A stretch of 33,955 nt of DNA from Microcaldota archaeon. GTDB taxonomy: Archaea; Micrarchaeota; Micrarchaeia; Anstonellales; Anstonellaceae. Within the stretch, counting starts at the first letter, position 1; every line of letters begins with the position of its first letter. The notes below the pieces were generated by a model that made no database searches, had not been told where the DNA came from, and saw nothing but the letters and a program-made list of their open reading frames with translations. This document shows, piece by piece, positions 17,788-27,074 of this stretch. Location: positions 3,798-37,752 of the forward strand of contig JAOAJL010000009.1 of NCBI GenBank assembly GCA_026414185.1, read 5' to 3'. The translations under genes were made by a program, and so were the position numbers.

Positions 17788-19338
17788 ATGCCAGAAGCCA
17801 AATCTGAGGAAAAAAAGTCGCTTCACTGGTCCGAGCAGATTGCGCAAGAAATCATTGAGAAAAAAAGCGAGCCCTACGTGGTTTCCGGCGGGCTTACGAC
17901 CTCCGGACCGACTCACCTTGGCACAGTCTGCGAGTTCCTCTTTCCCCAGGCGATAGTGGATGCGCTGCACTACGCCGGCAAGAAGGCGAAATTCTACTTT
18001 GTTGCGGACATCGCGGACTCCTTTGACGGCGTGCCGGCTGTTTTTGAGGGATACGCCGACCAGCTTGCGCCGCACCTTGGCAAGCCGCTTTTTTGTGTGC
18101 CGGACCCGACAGGCAAGAGCGCCTCCTTTGGCGAGCACTTCCTTGCGGATGCGAAGGCGGCGATGGAGAGGCTTGGCGCAAAGCCGCAGATAGTCAGGGC
18201 AAACGAGCTTTACTCCTCCGGCGCATTTGACGGATATGCAAGGCTCTTTCTCTCGCAGGAAGAAAAGGTGCGGCAAATAGTCGCGCGCACCTCGCTTCGC
18301 GAGTCCCTTCCGCAGTGGTGGTCGCCCATAATGCCCACCTGCGAAAAGTGCGGCAAGAACGCCACCACCCGCGTGCTTTCCCACAAGGGCGAAGAATACG
18401 AATACGCCTGCGACCGCGACGTGAAATACGCAAGGGGCTGCGGGCATTCCGGCAAAGCCAGGCTCTCAGACCATCTCTACAAGCTCACCTGGCGGCTTCA
18501 CTGGCCCGCCTGGCAGGACCATTTTGGCACCTCTGCAGAGGGCGGAGGGGTGGACCACTTCACGCGCGGGGGAAGCCGCGACACGCTTGAGGCAGTTTTC
18601 CGCGAGATTTTCAAGAAAGAGCCGCCGATTGGCTACAAGTTCGGCTTCATACTGTTTGAGGGCAAAAAATACAGCAAGAGCAAAGGCACGGGCATGGGGG
18701 TTGCTGAGCTGATGGAGCTTCTGCCGCCAGAGGTGATGAAATACATGCTTCTCAAGCCGGACCTTCAGGAGAATGTGGATATCGTTCCAACGGGGGAAAA
18801 GCTCCTGCGCACGATAGAGGACTTTGAGAAGGCGCTTTCCCTCCTTCAGTCCGGCAAGCTTGACTCTCTTTCGCGAGCGGACAGAAAGCGCGCGCTTGCC
18901 GCCCGCTTGGCATCCGAATCTGACTCAGCCAGCCGCGGCTGGAAAACGCCTTTCCTTGACCTGATACTCTACCGCAGTCTTCAGCTTGGCTGGGGCGAGA
19001 TAGCCAAGAAAACAGGCGATGCGCTCTCGGTGCAGAAGCTCTCGCCCTACATAGAGGAATGGGAAAAGAAAAATTTCATTCCAGAGGATTACGCGTTCCG
19101 CTACAAGCCGCAGAAGGCAAAGGGCGCAGCCAGAAGTTTCTTCGCAGCGCTCCAGCCTGGTATGGATGCGCTTGCCATCCACAACCTGGCTTTCAGCACG
19201 GCAAAGCAGAGCGGCACTCCGCCTGCAAAACTGTTTGAGGAGTGCTACCAAGCCCTCCTTGGCAAGCCCAAAGGGCCGAAGCTTGGCAAGCTGATAGAGG
19301 CAATAGGGATAGAAAGGGTAAAGAAGGATGTTCTGTAA
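17788..19338 (+). CDS. lysS: Lysyl-tRNA synthetase, class I
   Basis: VVSGGLTTSGPTHLGTVCEFL (HIGH-like), KYSKSKGTGM (KMSKS), internal Cys-rich zinc-binding insert. Confidence 0.95.
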   Translation: MPEAKSEEKKSLHWSEQIAQEIIEKKSEPYVVSGGLTTSGPTHLGTVCEFLFPQAIVDALHYAGKKAKFYFVADIADSFDGVPAVFEGYADQLAPHLGKPLFCVPDPTGKSASFGEHFLADAKAAMERLGAKPQIVRANELYSSGAFDGYARLFLSQEEKVRQIVARTSLRESLPQWWSPIMPTCEKCGKNATTRVLSHKGEEYEYACDRDVKYARGCGHSGKARLSDHLYKLTWRLHWPAWQDHFGTSAEGGGVDHFTRGGSRDTLEAVFREIFKKEPPIGYKFGFILFEGKKYSKSKGTGMGVAELMELLPPEVMKYMLLKPDLQENVDIVPTGEKLLRTIEDFEKALSLLQSGKLDSLSRADRKRALAARLASESDSASRGWKTPFLDLILYRSLQLGWGEIAKKTGDALSVQKLSPYIEEWEKKNFIPEDYAFRYKPQKAKGAARSFFAALQPGMDALAIHNLAFSTAKQSGTPPAKLFEECYQALLGKPKGPKLGKLIEAIGIERVKKDVL

Positions 19339-19360
19339 AAGAAGGCAAGGGGAACCCGCA

Positions 19361-20272
19361 ATGCCCACTGAATTCTCCAAGGCAAACAGGCGCTACTATT
19401 CCTGCAGGGGCGGCAGGATTTACTTGGACTTTTCCACATTTGCGCAGGGTAAATGCCTTGCAAGGTGCAATGCGATTGAGTTCTGCCGCGACTTTGCTTC
19501 GCATCCCGCGCCAATAGTCGTCTGCGAATACGGGGTGGGCAGGGGCGATTTTGCCCGCACCTTCCTTGACGAGGTGAAAAAGCGCAACAAACGGCTCTAT
19601 TCAAGGACGCGCTATTACCTTTTTGACTTTTCCGAAAAAATGCTTTCTTCCGCAAGAAAAAACCTGCGTTCCCACCGCAAAATCTGCGTATTTGGCAAGT
19701 TTGACGCCTCCTGCGAGCAGCCCGACCTCCGCTTTGACTACTGCCGCATAAACGAGCTTCTCAGCGATCTGCCCCCGCAAATTTGCATGAAGAAGGGGGG
19801 CAGGATAACGGACGCAGAAGGGAAGGAAATCGTCTCTCCCTCGCCAGTCGTTTCGTCCTTCCTATCACGCGTTGAGGAGGGAAGGCAGATCCCCTTCAGC
19901 TTCTCAGCCGAAAAATTCCTGCTTCTGCTTTCCAGGCTTGGCAAGGCGGGCTTCCGCATAGACGTATTTGACTACGGCTTTTATTTCGCCGAGGACATCC
20001 TTCCTTTTCCTGTGGAGGAGTGGAACAGGCTGGCTGTCCGCAGCTATGGTGGGCAGCTTACTGCCGATTTGAACTTCCCGCAGCTTCTCTCCGCCCTTGA
20101 GGCGTCGGGCGTCCATGCGCTGATTGAAAAGCAGAAATTCTACTGCGAGAAGATTCTCGGAAGGCGCTTGCGGCTTTCGCACACAAAATCCGGCTTGGAC
20201 TACGCGGTAGCCAAAAAAGGCGAGTCTTTTTGCGAGGACGACGGGTTTTATCACCTGAGGGCGGGGAGGTAG
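19361..20272 (+). CDS. SAM-dependent methyltransferase, MidA/NDUFAF7-like (COG1565-type)
   Basis: VVCEYGVGRGDFARTFLDEVKKRN, NELLSDLPP, VRSYGGQLTADLNFPQLLSALEASGV; start could be 19328. Confidence 0.65.
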   Translation: MPTEFSKANRRYYSCRGGRIYLDFSTFAQGKCLARCNAIEFCRDFASHPAPIVVCEYGVGRGDFARTFLDEVKKRNKRLYSRTRYYLFDFSEKMLSSARKNLRSHRKICVFGKFDASCEQPDLRFDYCRINELLSDLPPQICMKKGGRITDAEGKEIVSPSPVVSSFLSRVEEGRQIPFSFSAEKFLLLLSRLGKAGFRIDVFDYGFYFAEDILPFPVEEWNRLAVRSYGGQLTADLNFPQLLSALEASGVHALIEKQKFYCEKILGRRLRLSHTKSGLDYAVAKKGESFCEDDGFYHLRAGR

Positions 20273-20276
20273 GTGC

Positions 20277-20597
20277 ATGCGGCTTACTAAAAACCAGCGC
20301 GCCGCTCTCGGCAGGCTCACCGCCTTTGAGCGCTCGGTGCTACTTGCCTGCTTGCGCATACCGCGGGGGCAGACGCGCACTTATTCGCAGATAGCGCGCC
20401 AGATAGGAAACCCACGGGCATGGCGCGCCGTTGGCAATGCCTTGGCGAAAAATCCGCTTGCCCCGCTCATCCCATGCCACCGAGTGATCCGCTCAGACGG
20501 AAAAATCGGCGGCTATTCAAAAAAGGGCGGTCAGAGGGCAAAGAGCAGGCTTCTTCTCTCAGAGCGCCTCAAGCGCACAAGCCAAACAAACATTTAA
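20277..20597 (+). CDS. Methylated-DNA--protein-cysteine methyltransferase-like (MGMT/Ogt C-terminal domain)
   Basis: PRGQTRTYSQIARQIGNPRAWRAVGNALAKNPLAPLIPCHRVIRSDGKIGGYS with intact PCHRV active-site motif; SD GGAGGTAGGTG. Confidence 0.9.
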   Translation: MRLTKNQRAALGRLTAFERSVLLACLRIPRGQTRTYSQIARQIGNPRAWRAVGNALAKNPLAPLIPCHRVIRSDGKIGGYSKKGGQRAKSRLLLSERLKRTSQTNI

Positions 20598-20718
20598 ATA
20601 CAGTTTTATACACTTTTTAGCTCCGCGTGGGAGTAAGATTATTAATAAGCTCTTGGCTATCTCAGCAAACTCCTTTACGCCAAAGCGATGGCGGACGGAC
20701 AAGCTGAGGTGTATAAAT

Positions 20719-21249
20719 ATGGGCATCAGACCTGCACGCACATTGAGGTCATTGGACAAGACTCCTTGGACCCGCTACTCAAAGAAGAAGCCGCGCAAGT
20801 CCTATGTTAAGGCAATGCCGCACCTTTCCCTTCTTGTCTATGAGATGGGAAACCGCAAGCAGGAGTTTGATTTCACCTACGAGCTTGTGGCGCAGGAAGG
20901 GGTGCAGCTGCGCGACAATGCGCTTGAGGCGGCAAGGCAGGCGGCAAACAAATACCTGGAAAAGACAATCCCGAACCAATATTTTTTCAAGGTGCGCGTC
21001 TATCCGCACAACGTAATCCGCGAGAACAAGATGATTGCTGGCGCCGGCGCAGACAGGCTTCAGAAAGGCATGCGGAGGGCTTATGGCAGGCCGACTGACA
21101 GGGCGGCAAGGGTGAAGGAAAACCAGCCAGTCTTCACAATTCACGTTTCCAAGGAAAACGCGCCGCATATTGAGGAGGCATTCCGCCGCGCAATGAGGAA
21201 GATGTCCGGCAAATACAAGATAGTGCGCAGGCAGTTTTCCGGAAAATGA
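20719..21249 (+). CDS. Large ribosomal subunit protein uL16 (archaeal L10e)
   Basis: MGIRPARTLRSLDKTPWTRYSKKKPRKSYVKAMPH...LEAARQAANKYLEK...VRVYPHNVIRENKMIAGAGADRLQKGMRRAYGRP. Confidence 0.95.
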   Translation: MGIRPARTLRSLDKTPWTRYSKKKPRKSYVKAMPHLSLLVYEMGNRKQEFDFTYELVAQEGVQLRDNALEAARQAANKYLEKTIPNQYFFKVRVYPHNVIRENKMIAGAGADRLQKGMRRAYGRPTDRAARVKENQPVFTIHVSKENAPHIEEAFRRAMRKMSGKYKIVRRQFSGK

Positions 21250-21261
21250 GAAGGGAGGGCT

Positions 21262-23517
21262 ATGGAAGAAGAGAGCATCCGAACGCAATTTGACGACCTC
21301 TTGTCAGCGCTGAAAGGCGCGCAAAAGCCGCTGAGCGTCCGGCAGCTCTCCTCGGTAGCGGCAATGAGCGAAAAAGACGTTTTGAAATGGCTCCACATAC
21401 TTGAGCAGCAGGGCGTCGTGAGGCTTGAGAACCGCCTCAGCGGCGTTTATGCCTCATACACAGGCGAGCTTCGTGCCGTGCCCCAAAAGCCAATGGCAGA
21501 CGGAAGCCAGATAGACGCAAAGAAGAGCGCAATCTACCAGCATTCTGACTCCTTTGAGCGGGAGCTTCAAGTCGCGCGGGAGAGGGAGGAGAATGCGAAG
21601 GGCAGGCTGTCGCACCTGCCGCCAGTTCCGCAGCCAAGCCCCCAGCGCCACAAAGTTGAGATAGCGAAAGCAGACATGGAGCTTGCGCAGGCTGCTGCGC
21701 AGCTTGAGAAAGTGGAAGCCATGCTTTCTGCCCTGCGGGAGCAAAAAAGGCTTGCCAAAGAAAAGAGAGAGAAAGCGCAGAAAGCCGCCCCGCAGTCCGA
21801 GGCGCAACTTCTGCAAGCCGAAAAGGATGGCATGACGATAATAACCGACGAGACAGCGGAAGAAAGGCGGGAGGGCGGGCTTGAGGAGGAAAAAAAGGAG
21901 CAACAGCTCTTGCCTGCCGCGCAGGTTTCGCAGCAGCCGGAAAAGCCACAGACCGCCTCGGCTGAAAAAGCGGCAAGCGCGCCTGAGCCCATAGTGCTGA
22001 ATCTTGAAGAGATAACGGAGCAAAAAACCCAGCCTTCCCAGCCAAAGCCCCAGCCTGCCGCCGACATGCCTGAGGCTGAAGCGGGAGAGAATGAACCAGA
22101 ATTGCGCATCCGGCCGGAGCAGGAAAACCCGCCGCAGGAGGCTCCCGCTAAGGATGCGGCTTTCAGTGCAAGTCGCGAAAAGGAGCTTAAAGAGGCTCTT
22201 GAGCACCTGGCGGAGGCAGGCAGGAAGCGCGGCAGGGCTTCAAAAATAAAAAAGCCCCAGCCCGTTGAGGTTGCCGGAGTTGCCACGCAATTTTCAGAGA
22301 GGCTTCATCGCCAAGTCCAGCGGATAGTCGCGCAGATGCAGAGCATAGACAAGCTCAGACTGGAAAAAGAGAGGCTCCTGACCGAGCATTACCTTCCGAT
22401 GCAGCGCAGGCTTGAATCCGAGATAGAAACAATCTCCGACCGGGTGCTCCGGATGGAAAGGAGCATAGTCGGCATGCAGGAGAGGGCGGCAAACCTGCCG
22501 GGCAAAGTCCAGGCGACAGAGAAGCTCCAGCTGCAGTCCATAAAGGCGCACAGCCAGATGCGCCGCGCTTACGACGAGGCATGCGCCCTCCTTGAAGAAG
22601 CCGGGCGAGAGCTTGGAGAGGAGAGGCAGAAGCTTGAGGCTCTCGCCGAGCAGTCGCGCCAGGAGATAGCGTCCCACCAGGCAAAGACTTTAGAGCTTGA
22701 AAAATCCCTCTCGCAGATTTCGCAGCTTGAGCAGGAGGTTTCAGAAAAAGTGCTTGAGGCGCGCGCCGCAGTCGCGCAGCAGGCTGAGAGGCTTGCCTCT
22801 GCTGAGAAATACGCCCGCGAGCTTTCCGAGCTGAAAGGGGAAATAAAAGAGGGCATAGCGGCGATAAAGCGCGAGCTTGGGGCTGCCAAAGGGACGCTTG
22901 GCGGGATTGAGCGCCAGCTTGAGCAGATGAGGCAGGTTGAGATTTACGCCGATTCGCTCAGGAAGGATTACGACGCAAAGATGGCTGAGCTTTCAGATTA
23001 CATAGCAAAGGGGAATGAGGATTTTGAGCTTCTGAGGGAATCGGTTGAGGCAAATTTCGTCAGACGCTACCTCAAAGAGCTCCGCGAGCTTACTGAAAGC
23101 TACTCATTTGAGTTTTCGCAGGCCAAGAGGCTTGAGGCGGACATAGACAAGCGGATTGAGCAGGAGAAAAACGCGCTTGAACAGCTCATTGACGAGGCGA
23201 AGCGGATCGCGCATCTTTACGAGCTCCAAGGCAGGCAGGCGGAAGGCGCAGAGCGCTTTGAGGAGCACGGAAAGAGGCTTGAGGAGATTGAGAAAATCTC
23301 GCAAAAGCGCACACAGATTGAGCAGATGATTGCCAAGATTGTCGGGGCGAGGCAGGAATCGGCAGTAAAAAGCGTCGCCTCCTCCCCAATAGCAGCCCAG
23401 GCAGTGACCAAAGGGCAAAGGGAAAGGCAAGCTGCCGCCGCAGGAGGCGCGAAGCGGAAAAAGCGGCTGGCTCGGCACAAAAGCGCAAGAAAGCGCGGCT
23501 CAAAAAGGCGAAGCTGA
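21262..23517 (+). CDS. 751-aa protein: N-terminal winged-helix-like domain, acidic/Pro-Gln linker, long coiled coil, Arg/Lys-rich tail
   Basis: KPLSVRQLSSVAAMSEKDVLKWLHILEQQGVVRLENRLSGVYASYTGEL; heptad-rich LEKSLSQISQLEQEVSEKVLEARAAV...; tail AKRKKRLARHKSARKRGSKRRS. Confidence 0.8.
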   Translation: MEEESIRTQFDDLLSALKGAQKPLSVRQLSSVAAMSEKDVLKWLHILEQQGVVRLENRLSGVYASYTGELRAVPQKPMADGSQIDAKKSAIYQHSDSFERELQVAREREENAKGRLSHLPPVPQPSPQRHKVEIAKADMELAQAAAQLEKVEAMLSALREQKRLAKEKREKAQKAAPQSEAQLLQAEKDGMTIITDETAEERREGGLEEEKKEQQLLPAAQVSQQPEKPQTASAEKAASAPEPIVLNLEEITEQKTQPSQPKPQPAADMPEAEAGENEPELRIRPEQENPPQEAPAKDAAFSASREKELKEALEHLAEAGRKRGRASKIKKPQPVEVAGVATQFSERLHRQVQRIVAQMQSIDKLRLEKERLLTEHYLPMQRRLESEIETISDRVLRMERSIVGMQERAANLPGKVQATEKLQLQSIKAHSQMRRAYDEACALLEEAGRELGEERQKLEALAEQSRQEIASHQAKTLELEKSLSQISQLEQEVSEKVLEARAAVAQQAERLASAEKYARELSELKGEIKEGIAAIKRELGAAKGTLGGIERQLEQMRQVEIYADSLRKDYDAKMAELSDYIAKGNEDFELLRESVEANFVRRYLKELRELTESYSFEFSQAKRLEADIDKRIEQEKNALEQLIDEAKRIAHLYELQGRQAEGAERFEEHGKRLEEIEKISQKRTQIEQMIAKIVGARQESAVKSVASSPIAAQAVTKGQRERQAAAAGGAKRKKRLARHKSARKRGSKRRS

Positions 23518-23626
23518 ATTTCCGCAATTTCCGCACTTTTTTCCTTGCGCGCCAGCCCGATTTGCCGAACATTTTTAAAGCTTTATCAGCTAATCCAACC
23601 CACAGCGGCTTTTGCCCGCCGTATCA

Positions 23627-23649
23627 CCATTCTCCCCTTGGGAAAATGG
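23627..23649 (+). promoter_or_regulatory. Stem-loop in the uL1 mRNA leader
   Basis: CCATTcTCCC-CTT-GGGAaAATGG: 9 bp with one C/A mismatch, abutting the SD GGGAGGGA and ATG 23661. Confidence 0.4.
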
Positions 23650-23660
23650 GAGGGAGCAAG

Positions 23661-24314
23661 ATGGACAGAAAGCAGATAACGGAAGCGATACAGAAGGCTC
23701 TCCAGTCCAAAGGCTCGCGCAAATTCGTCCAGTCGCTTGAGTTCATAATCAATTTCAGGAATATTGACTTTACCAAGGCGGAAAACAGGCTGAACCTTGA
23801 CATCGTTCTTCCCAAGGGCAGGGGCAAAATCCCGCCAGTTGTGGTGTTTGCGGAGGGGCAGCTTGCCCTTGACGCGAAGAACGCCGGAGCAGACGAGGTG
23901 TTTGATTCCGCCGGCATAGCGAAGCTTGCCTCAGACCGCCAGCGCCTGGCTGCGCTTGCGAAGTCCGCGGAGTTCATCGCCCAGCCAAACCTCATGATTG
24001 CGGTCGGAAAGTCGCTTGGGCAGGTTTTGGGCTCAAAAGGCAAGCTCCCTCGCCCCATCGCGGGCACGAATGTGAAAGAGGCGATAGACCAGGCGCGCAG
24101 AAGGGTCCGCCTGCTCTCAAGAGGCAAATACCTGCCAGTTTCACAGTGCGTCATCGGCTCAGAGAATATGGAGATTTCTGACCTTGTGGAAAACTTTGAG
24201 GCGGTCTACGAGAAGGTGAAGGGAAAGGTGCTTGAGCCAAACATAAAATCAGTCTATGTGAAGCTTTCAATGGGCAAGCCAGTGAAGGTCGGAAGCACGC
24301 AGGCGGCAGGATAG
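23661..24314 (+). CDS. Large ribosomal subunit protein uL1
   Basis: KFVQSLEFIINFRNIDFTKAENRLNLDIVLPKGRGK; RPIAGTNVKEAIDQARRRVRL; GGGAGGGA SD before ATG 23661. Confidence 0.95.
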   Translation: MDRKQITEAIQKALQSKGSRKFVQSLEFIINFRNIDFTKAENRLNLDIVLPKGRGKIPPVVVFAEGQLALDAKNAGADEVFDSAGIAKLASDRQRLAALAKSAEFIAQPNLMIAVGKSLGQVLGSKGKLPRPIAGTNVKEAIDQARRRVRLLSRGKYLPVSQCVIGSENMEISDLVENFEAVYEKVKGKVLEPNIKSVYVKLSMGKPVKVGSTQAAG

Positions 24315-24323
24315 GTGGCTTTG

Positions 24324-25274
24324 ATGACAAAAAGGAAATCCGGGGCAAAGGCTGGGGCAAAAGAGCGCCCAGCAATCCAGCTGAAAAAGAAAAGAGTGGA
24401 GGAGCTTGCGGCAGCTTCCAAAAAATACCCAGTCGTCGCCCTTCTGAACATACGCGCCCTGCCAGACAGGATACTCCAATCCGCAAAAAAGAAGCTTCGC
24501 GGAAAAGCCGAATTTGCAGTTGCCAAAAACAGCGTCATAAGCCGGGCTCTTGAGAAGGCGGGCAAAAGCGCGCTTGCGCAAAAGCTTGATTTCCCCACCG
24601 CCCTTGTCTTCACAAGCCTGACACCCTACGAGCTTTACAAATTCTTCAAACAAAACAAGGTGAAGGTTGCCGCAAAGCCGGGGCAGGTTGCGCCCTTTGA
24701 CATAGTGGTGCCGGAAGGGGAGACGGACCTGATGCCCGGACCTGCGCTCTCAGAGCTGAAAGGCGCCGGGATAAACGCGCAGATAAAGGGGGGCAAAATA
24801 GTAGTTGCAAAGGACTCGGTCGTCGCGAAAAAAGGCACAAAGATATCCGACACGGTCTGCAAGGCGCTTCAAAAGCTCGGTATAATGCCTTTTGAGGCGC
24901 AGGTTAACATGGTCGCCGCCTATGACGGCAAATTCCTCTACACCTCGGAAATTCTTGATATTGACGAGGCAAAGCTCATGGAAGGGCTTCTTGCCTGCCT
25001 GTCCGACGCGTTCAACCTCTCCTACAACTCCTCTTTCCCCACAAGCCAGAACATAGAGGCGCTTTTGTCTTTTGCCATTTCGCAGGCAAGGAGCCTGGCG
25101 ATAAACGGCGGGCTTTATTCCGATGCCTCCGCAGGCATCCTGCTTGCGCAGGCGGCGGCTCTTGGACAAGCCCTCTCGGGCAAGGTGGGCAGTTTAGATT
25201 CAAAGCCTGCAGATGCCGGTGCTTCTACGGCAGCTGCGGCTGAGCAGAAAACGGAGGAAAACAAAACGCAGTAA
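24324..25274 (+). CDS. Large ribosomal subunit protein uL10 (acidic P0 homolog)
   Basis: VEELAAASKKYPVVALLNIRALPDRILQSAKKKLRGKAEFAVAKNSVISRALEKAG; follows uL1. Confidence 0.95.
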   Translation: MTKRKSGAKAGAKERPAIQLKKKRVEELAAASKKYPVVALLNIRALPDRILQSAKKKLRGKAEFAVAKNSVISRALEKAGKSALAQKLDFPTALVFTSLTPYELYKFFKQNKVKVAAKPGQVAPFDIVVPEGETDLMPGPALSELKGAGINAQIKGGKIVVAKDSVVAKKGTKISDTVCKALQKLGIMPFEAQVNMVAAYDGKFLYTSEILDIDEAKLMEGLLACLSDAFNLSYNSSFPTSQNIEALLSFAISQARSLAINGGLYSDASAGILLAQAAALGQALSGKVGSLDSKPADAGASTAAAAEQKTEENKTQ

Positions 25275-25286
25275 GGAGGTAATGCT

Positions 25287-25607
25287 ATGAAAATCGACCC
25301 ATACCTGCACGCCGCTCTTCTGCTGAAGGGCGCAGAAAAGGAAATAACAAAGGACGCCTTGCTGTCCGTTCTGAAGGCGGCAGGTGCGCCAGCCGATGAG
25401 GCGAAGGCGCAGGTGCTGGCAGAAGCAGTCAAGGGGGTAAACTTTGACGAGCTTCTGAAGGCAGCCGCAGTGCCGGTAGCCGCATCTTCAGCATCTGGCG
25501 CAGCCGCTGCACCCGCGGCAGGAGAGGCGAAGAAAGAGGAGAAAAAGGAGGATGCCGCAAAGGCAGAGGCAGCGGCAGCCGAGGGGCTTGCTTCACTCTT
25601 TGGCTGA
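25287..25607 (+). CDS. Large ribosomal subunit protein P1 (archaeal L12)
   Basis: Archaeal P1 fold MKIDPYLHAALLLKGAEKEITKDALLSVLKAAGAPADEAKAQVLAEAVKGVNFDELL, Ala/Lys/Glu hinge, ends GLASLFG; SD AAGGAGGTAATG. Confidence 0.95.
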   Translation: MKIDPYLHAALLLKGAEKEITKDALLSVLKAAGAPADEAKAQVLAEAVKGVNFDELLKAAAVPVAASSASGAAAAPAAGEAKKEEKKEDAAKAEAAAAEGLASLFG

Positions 25608-25650
25608 CTGCGGCGCAGCCCCAAAAGCCAAAGCCCGAAGCCTGCCCATC

Positions 25651-25677
25651 CCTTTTTTCTTTTTTCCACCCTTTTTC
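25651..25677 (+). terminator. Poly-T tract terminator after the ribosomal protein operon
   Basis: CCTTTTTTCTTTTTTCCACCCTTTTT downstream of the P1 stop; archaeal terminators are typically T tracts. Confidence 0.45.
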
Positions 25678-25709
25678 TCCCTAACATCCCAGCCTTGCGA
25701 GGTTTCCTG

Positions 25710-27071
25710 ATGCACAAGAAGTCGCTTTTCATCTTTCGCCGAGATTTGCGCCTTGAGGACAACACCGGGCTTATTGCCGCCCTTTTGGAATCAAGGGAAG
25801 CAGTCCCATGCTTCATCTTTGACCCTGCGCAAAGAAAGGGCGCATACTTTTCCCAAAACGCCTTCCAATTCATGTGCGAGTCCCTCTCAGAGCTTGACTC
25901 GTCCCTCCGCGCGCTTGGCTCGCGCCTTTTTGTCCTTGAGGGAAAGCCGAAAGCGCTGGTGCGGGCTGTCGCGGAGGAGGAAGGCATAGAGGCGGTTTTC
26001 GCAAACCGCGACTACACGCCGTTTGCTGTCCAGCGCGACAGGGAAATCTCTTCCGCCTGCAGAGAGCTTGGCATCCCCCTTTACCTTTTTTCAGATGCTC
26101 TCCTGCACGAGCCTGAGGAAGTAAAGAAGCCGGATGGCACGCCCTATACAATCTTCACCCCCTTTTTCAGGGCGGCAAGCCGGCTTGCAGTCAGAAAGCC
26201 GCAGAAAAATTCAGGCAGGAACTATTTCAAGGGGGATTTGCGCGGCGCCGTTCCCATCCCGCCATACAGGAAAAACCCATCCCTTGCGCTGCGGGGAGGA
26301 AGAAGCGCTGGGCTGAAGCTTCTTGCGCGGATAGGGAAGCTGGCGGATTATCCGCGCAAACGCAACATACCTGCTCTTGACGCCACAACGCACCTTTCAG
26401 CGCACCACAAGTTCGGCACAGTCTCCATCAGGGAAACCTACTGGGAAATCGCCTCGCGGCTCGGGGATGCCCACCCGCTGATAAATGAGCTTTACTGGCG
26501 GGACTTCTTCACCCATATCGCATACCATTTTCCGCGCGTTTTCGGCAAGCCCTTCAACCCGCGCTACTCGGGCTTGAGGTGGAAAAGGGACAGAAAGGCG
26601 CTCGGATTGTGGAAAAGGGGAAAGACTGGCTTTCCGATAGTGGATGCCGGCATGCGCCAACTCAACACCACGGGCTTTATGCACAACCGCGTAAGGATGA
26701 TTGCCGCCTCGTTTCTCACAAAGGACCTGCATATTGACTGGCGCGAGGGAGAGCGCTACTTTGCGCAAAAGCTTGTTGATTACGACCCCTGCGTGAACAA
26801 CGGCAACTGGCAGTGGGCGGCTTCCACTGGCTGCGACGCACAGCCATACTTCCGCATATTCAACCCGTGGAGCCAGCAGAAGCGCTTTGACCCCGACTGC
26901 CTCTATATAAAGAAATGGGTGCCCGAGCTTTCTTCCCTCTCCGCCAAGGAAATACACTCGCTTGAAAAGCGCCTCCCGCCAAAAGGCTACCCTGCCCCGC
27001 TTGTCAATCATGCGCGCGAGGCGCACATCTCAAGGCTGATTTTCAGAAGAGCAAGGGAAGGCGGCAGATGA
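25710..27071 (+). CDS. Deoxyribodipyrimidine photolyase (cryptochrome/photolyase family)
   Basis: KKSLFIFRRDLRLEDNTGL; ELYWRDFFTHIAYHFP; GKTGFPIVDAGMRQLNTTGFMHNRVRMIAASFLTKDLHIDWREGERYFAQKLVDYDPCVNNGNWQWAASTGCDAQPYFRIFNP. Confidence 0.97.
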   Translation: MHKKSLFIFRRDLRLEDNTGLIAALLESREAVPCFIFDPAQRKGAYFSQNAFQFMCESLSELDSSLRALGSRLFVLEGKPKALVRAVAEEEGIEAVFANRDYTPFAVQRDREISSACRELGIPLYLFSDALLHEPEEVKKPDGTPYTIFTPFFRAASRLAVRKPQKNSGRNYFKGDLRGAVPIPPYRKNPSLALRGGRSAGLKLLARIGKLADYPRKRNIPALDATTHLSAHHKFGTVSIRETYWEIASRLGDAHPLINELYWRDFFTHIAYHFPRVFGKPFNPRYSGLRWKRDRKALGLWKRGKTGFPIVDAGMRQLNTTGFMHNRVRMIAASFLTKDLHIDWREGERYFAQKLVDYDPCVNNGNWQWAASTGCDAQPYFRIFNPWSQQKRFDPDCLYIKKWVPELSSLSAKEIHSLEKRLPPKGYPAPLVNHAREAHISRLIFRRAREGGR

Positions 27072-27074
27072 CTT

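Noticed and set aside
17779-18447. 222-aa minus-strand ORF opposite lysS
   Set aside because: Antisense to well-supported class I LysRS
20690-20812. Out-of-frame ORF MADGQAEVYKYGHQTC... overlapping the uL16 start
   Set aside because: Weak initiation context and overlaps a confident ribosomal protein gene; probably chance
21437-22286. Long minus-strand ORFs (250, 239 and 202 aa) opposite the coiled-coil gene
   Set aside because: Antisense to a clear coding frame in GC-rich repetitive-codon DNA; Ser/Ala/Leu/Arg-rich translations without domain motifs; mirror-coding artefacts
25115-25987. 290-aa minus-strand ORF across uL10, P1 and photolyase
   Set aside because: Overlaps three confident plus-strand genes; Ser/Ala low-complexity translation typical of antisense frames
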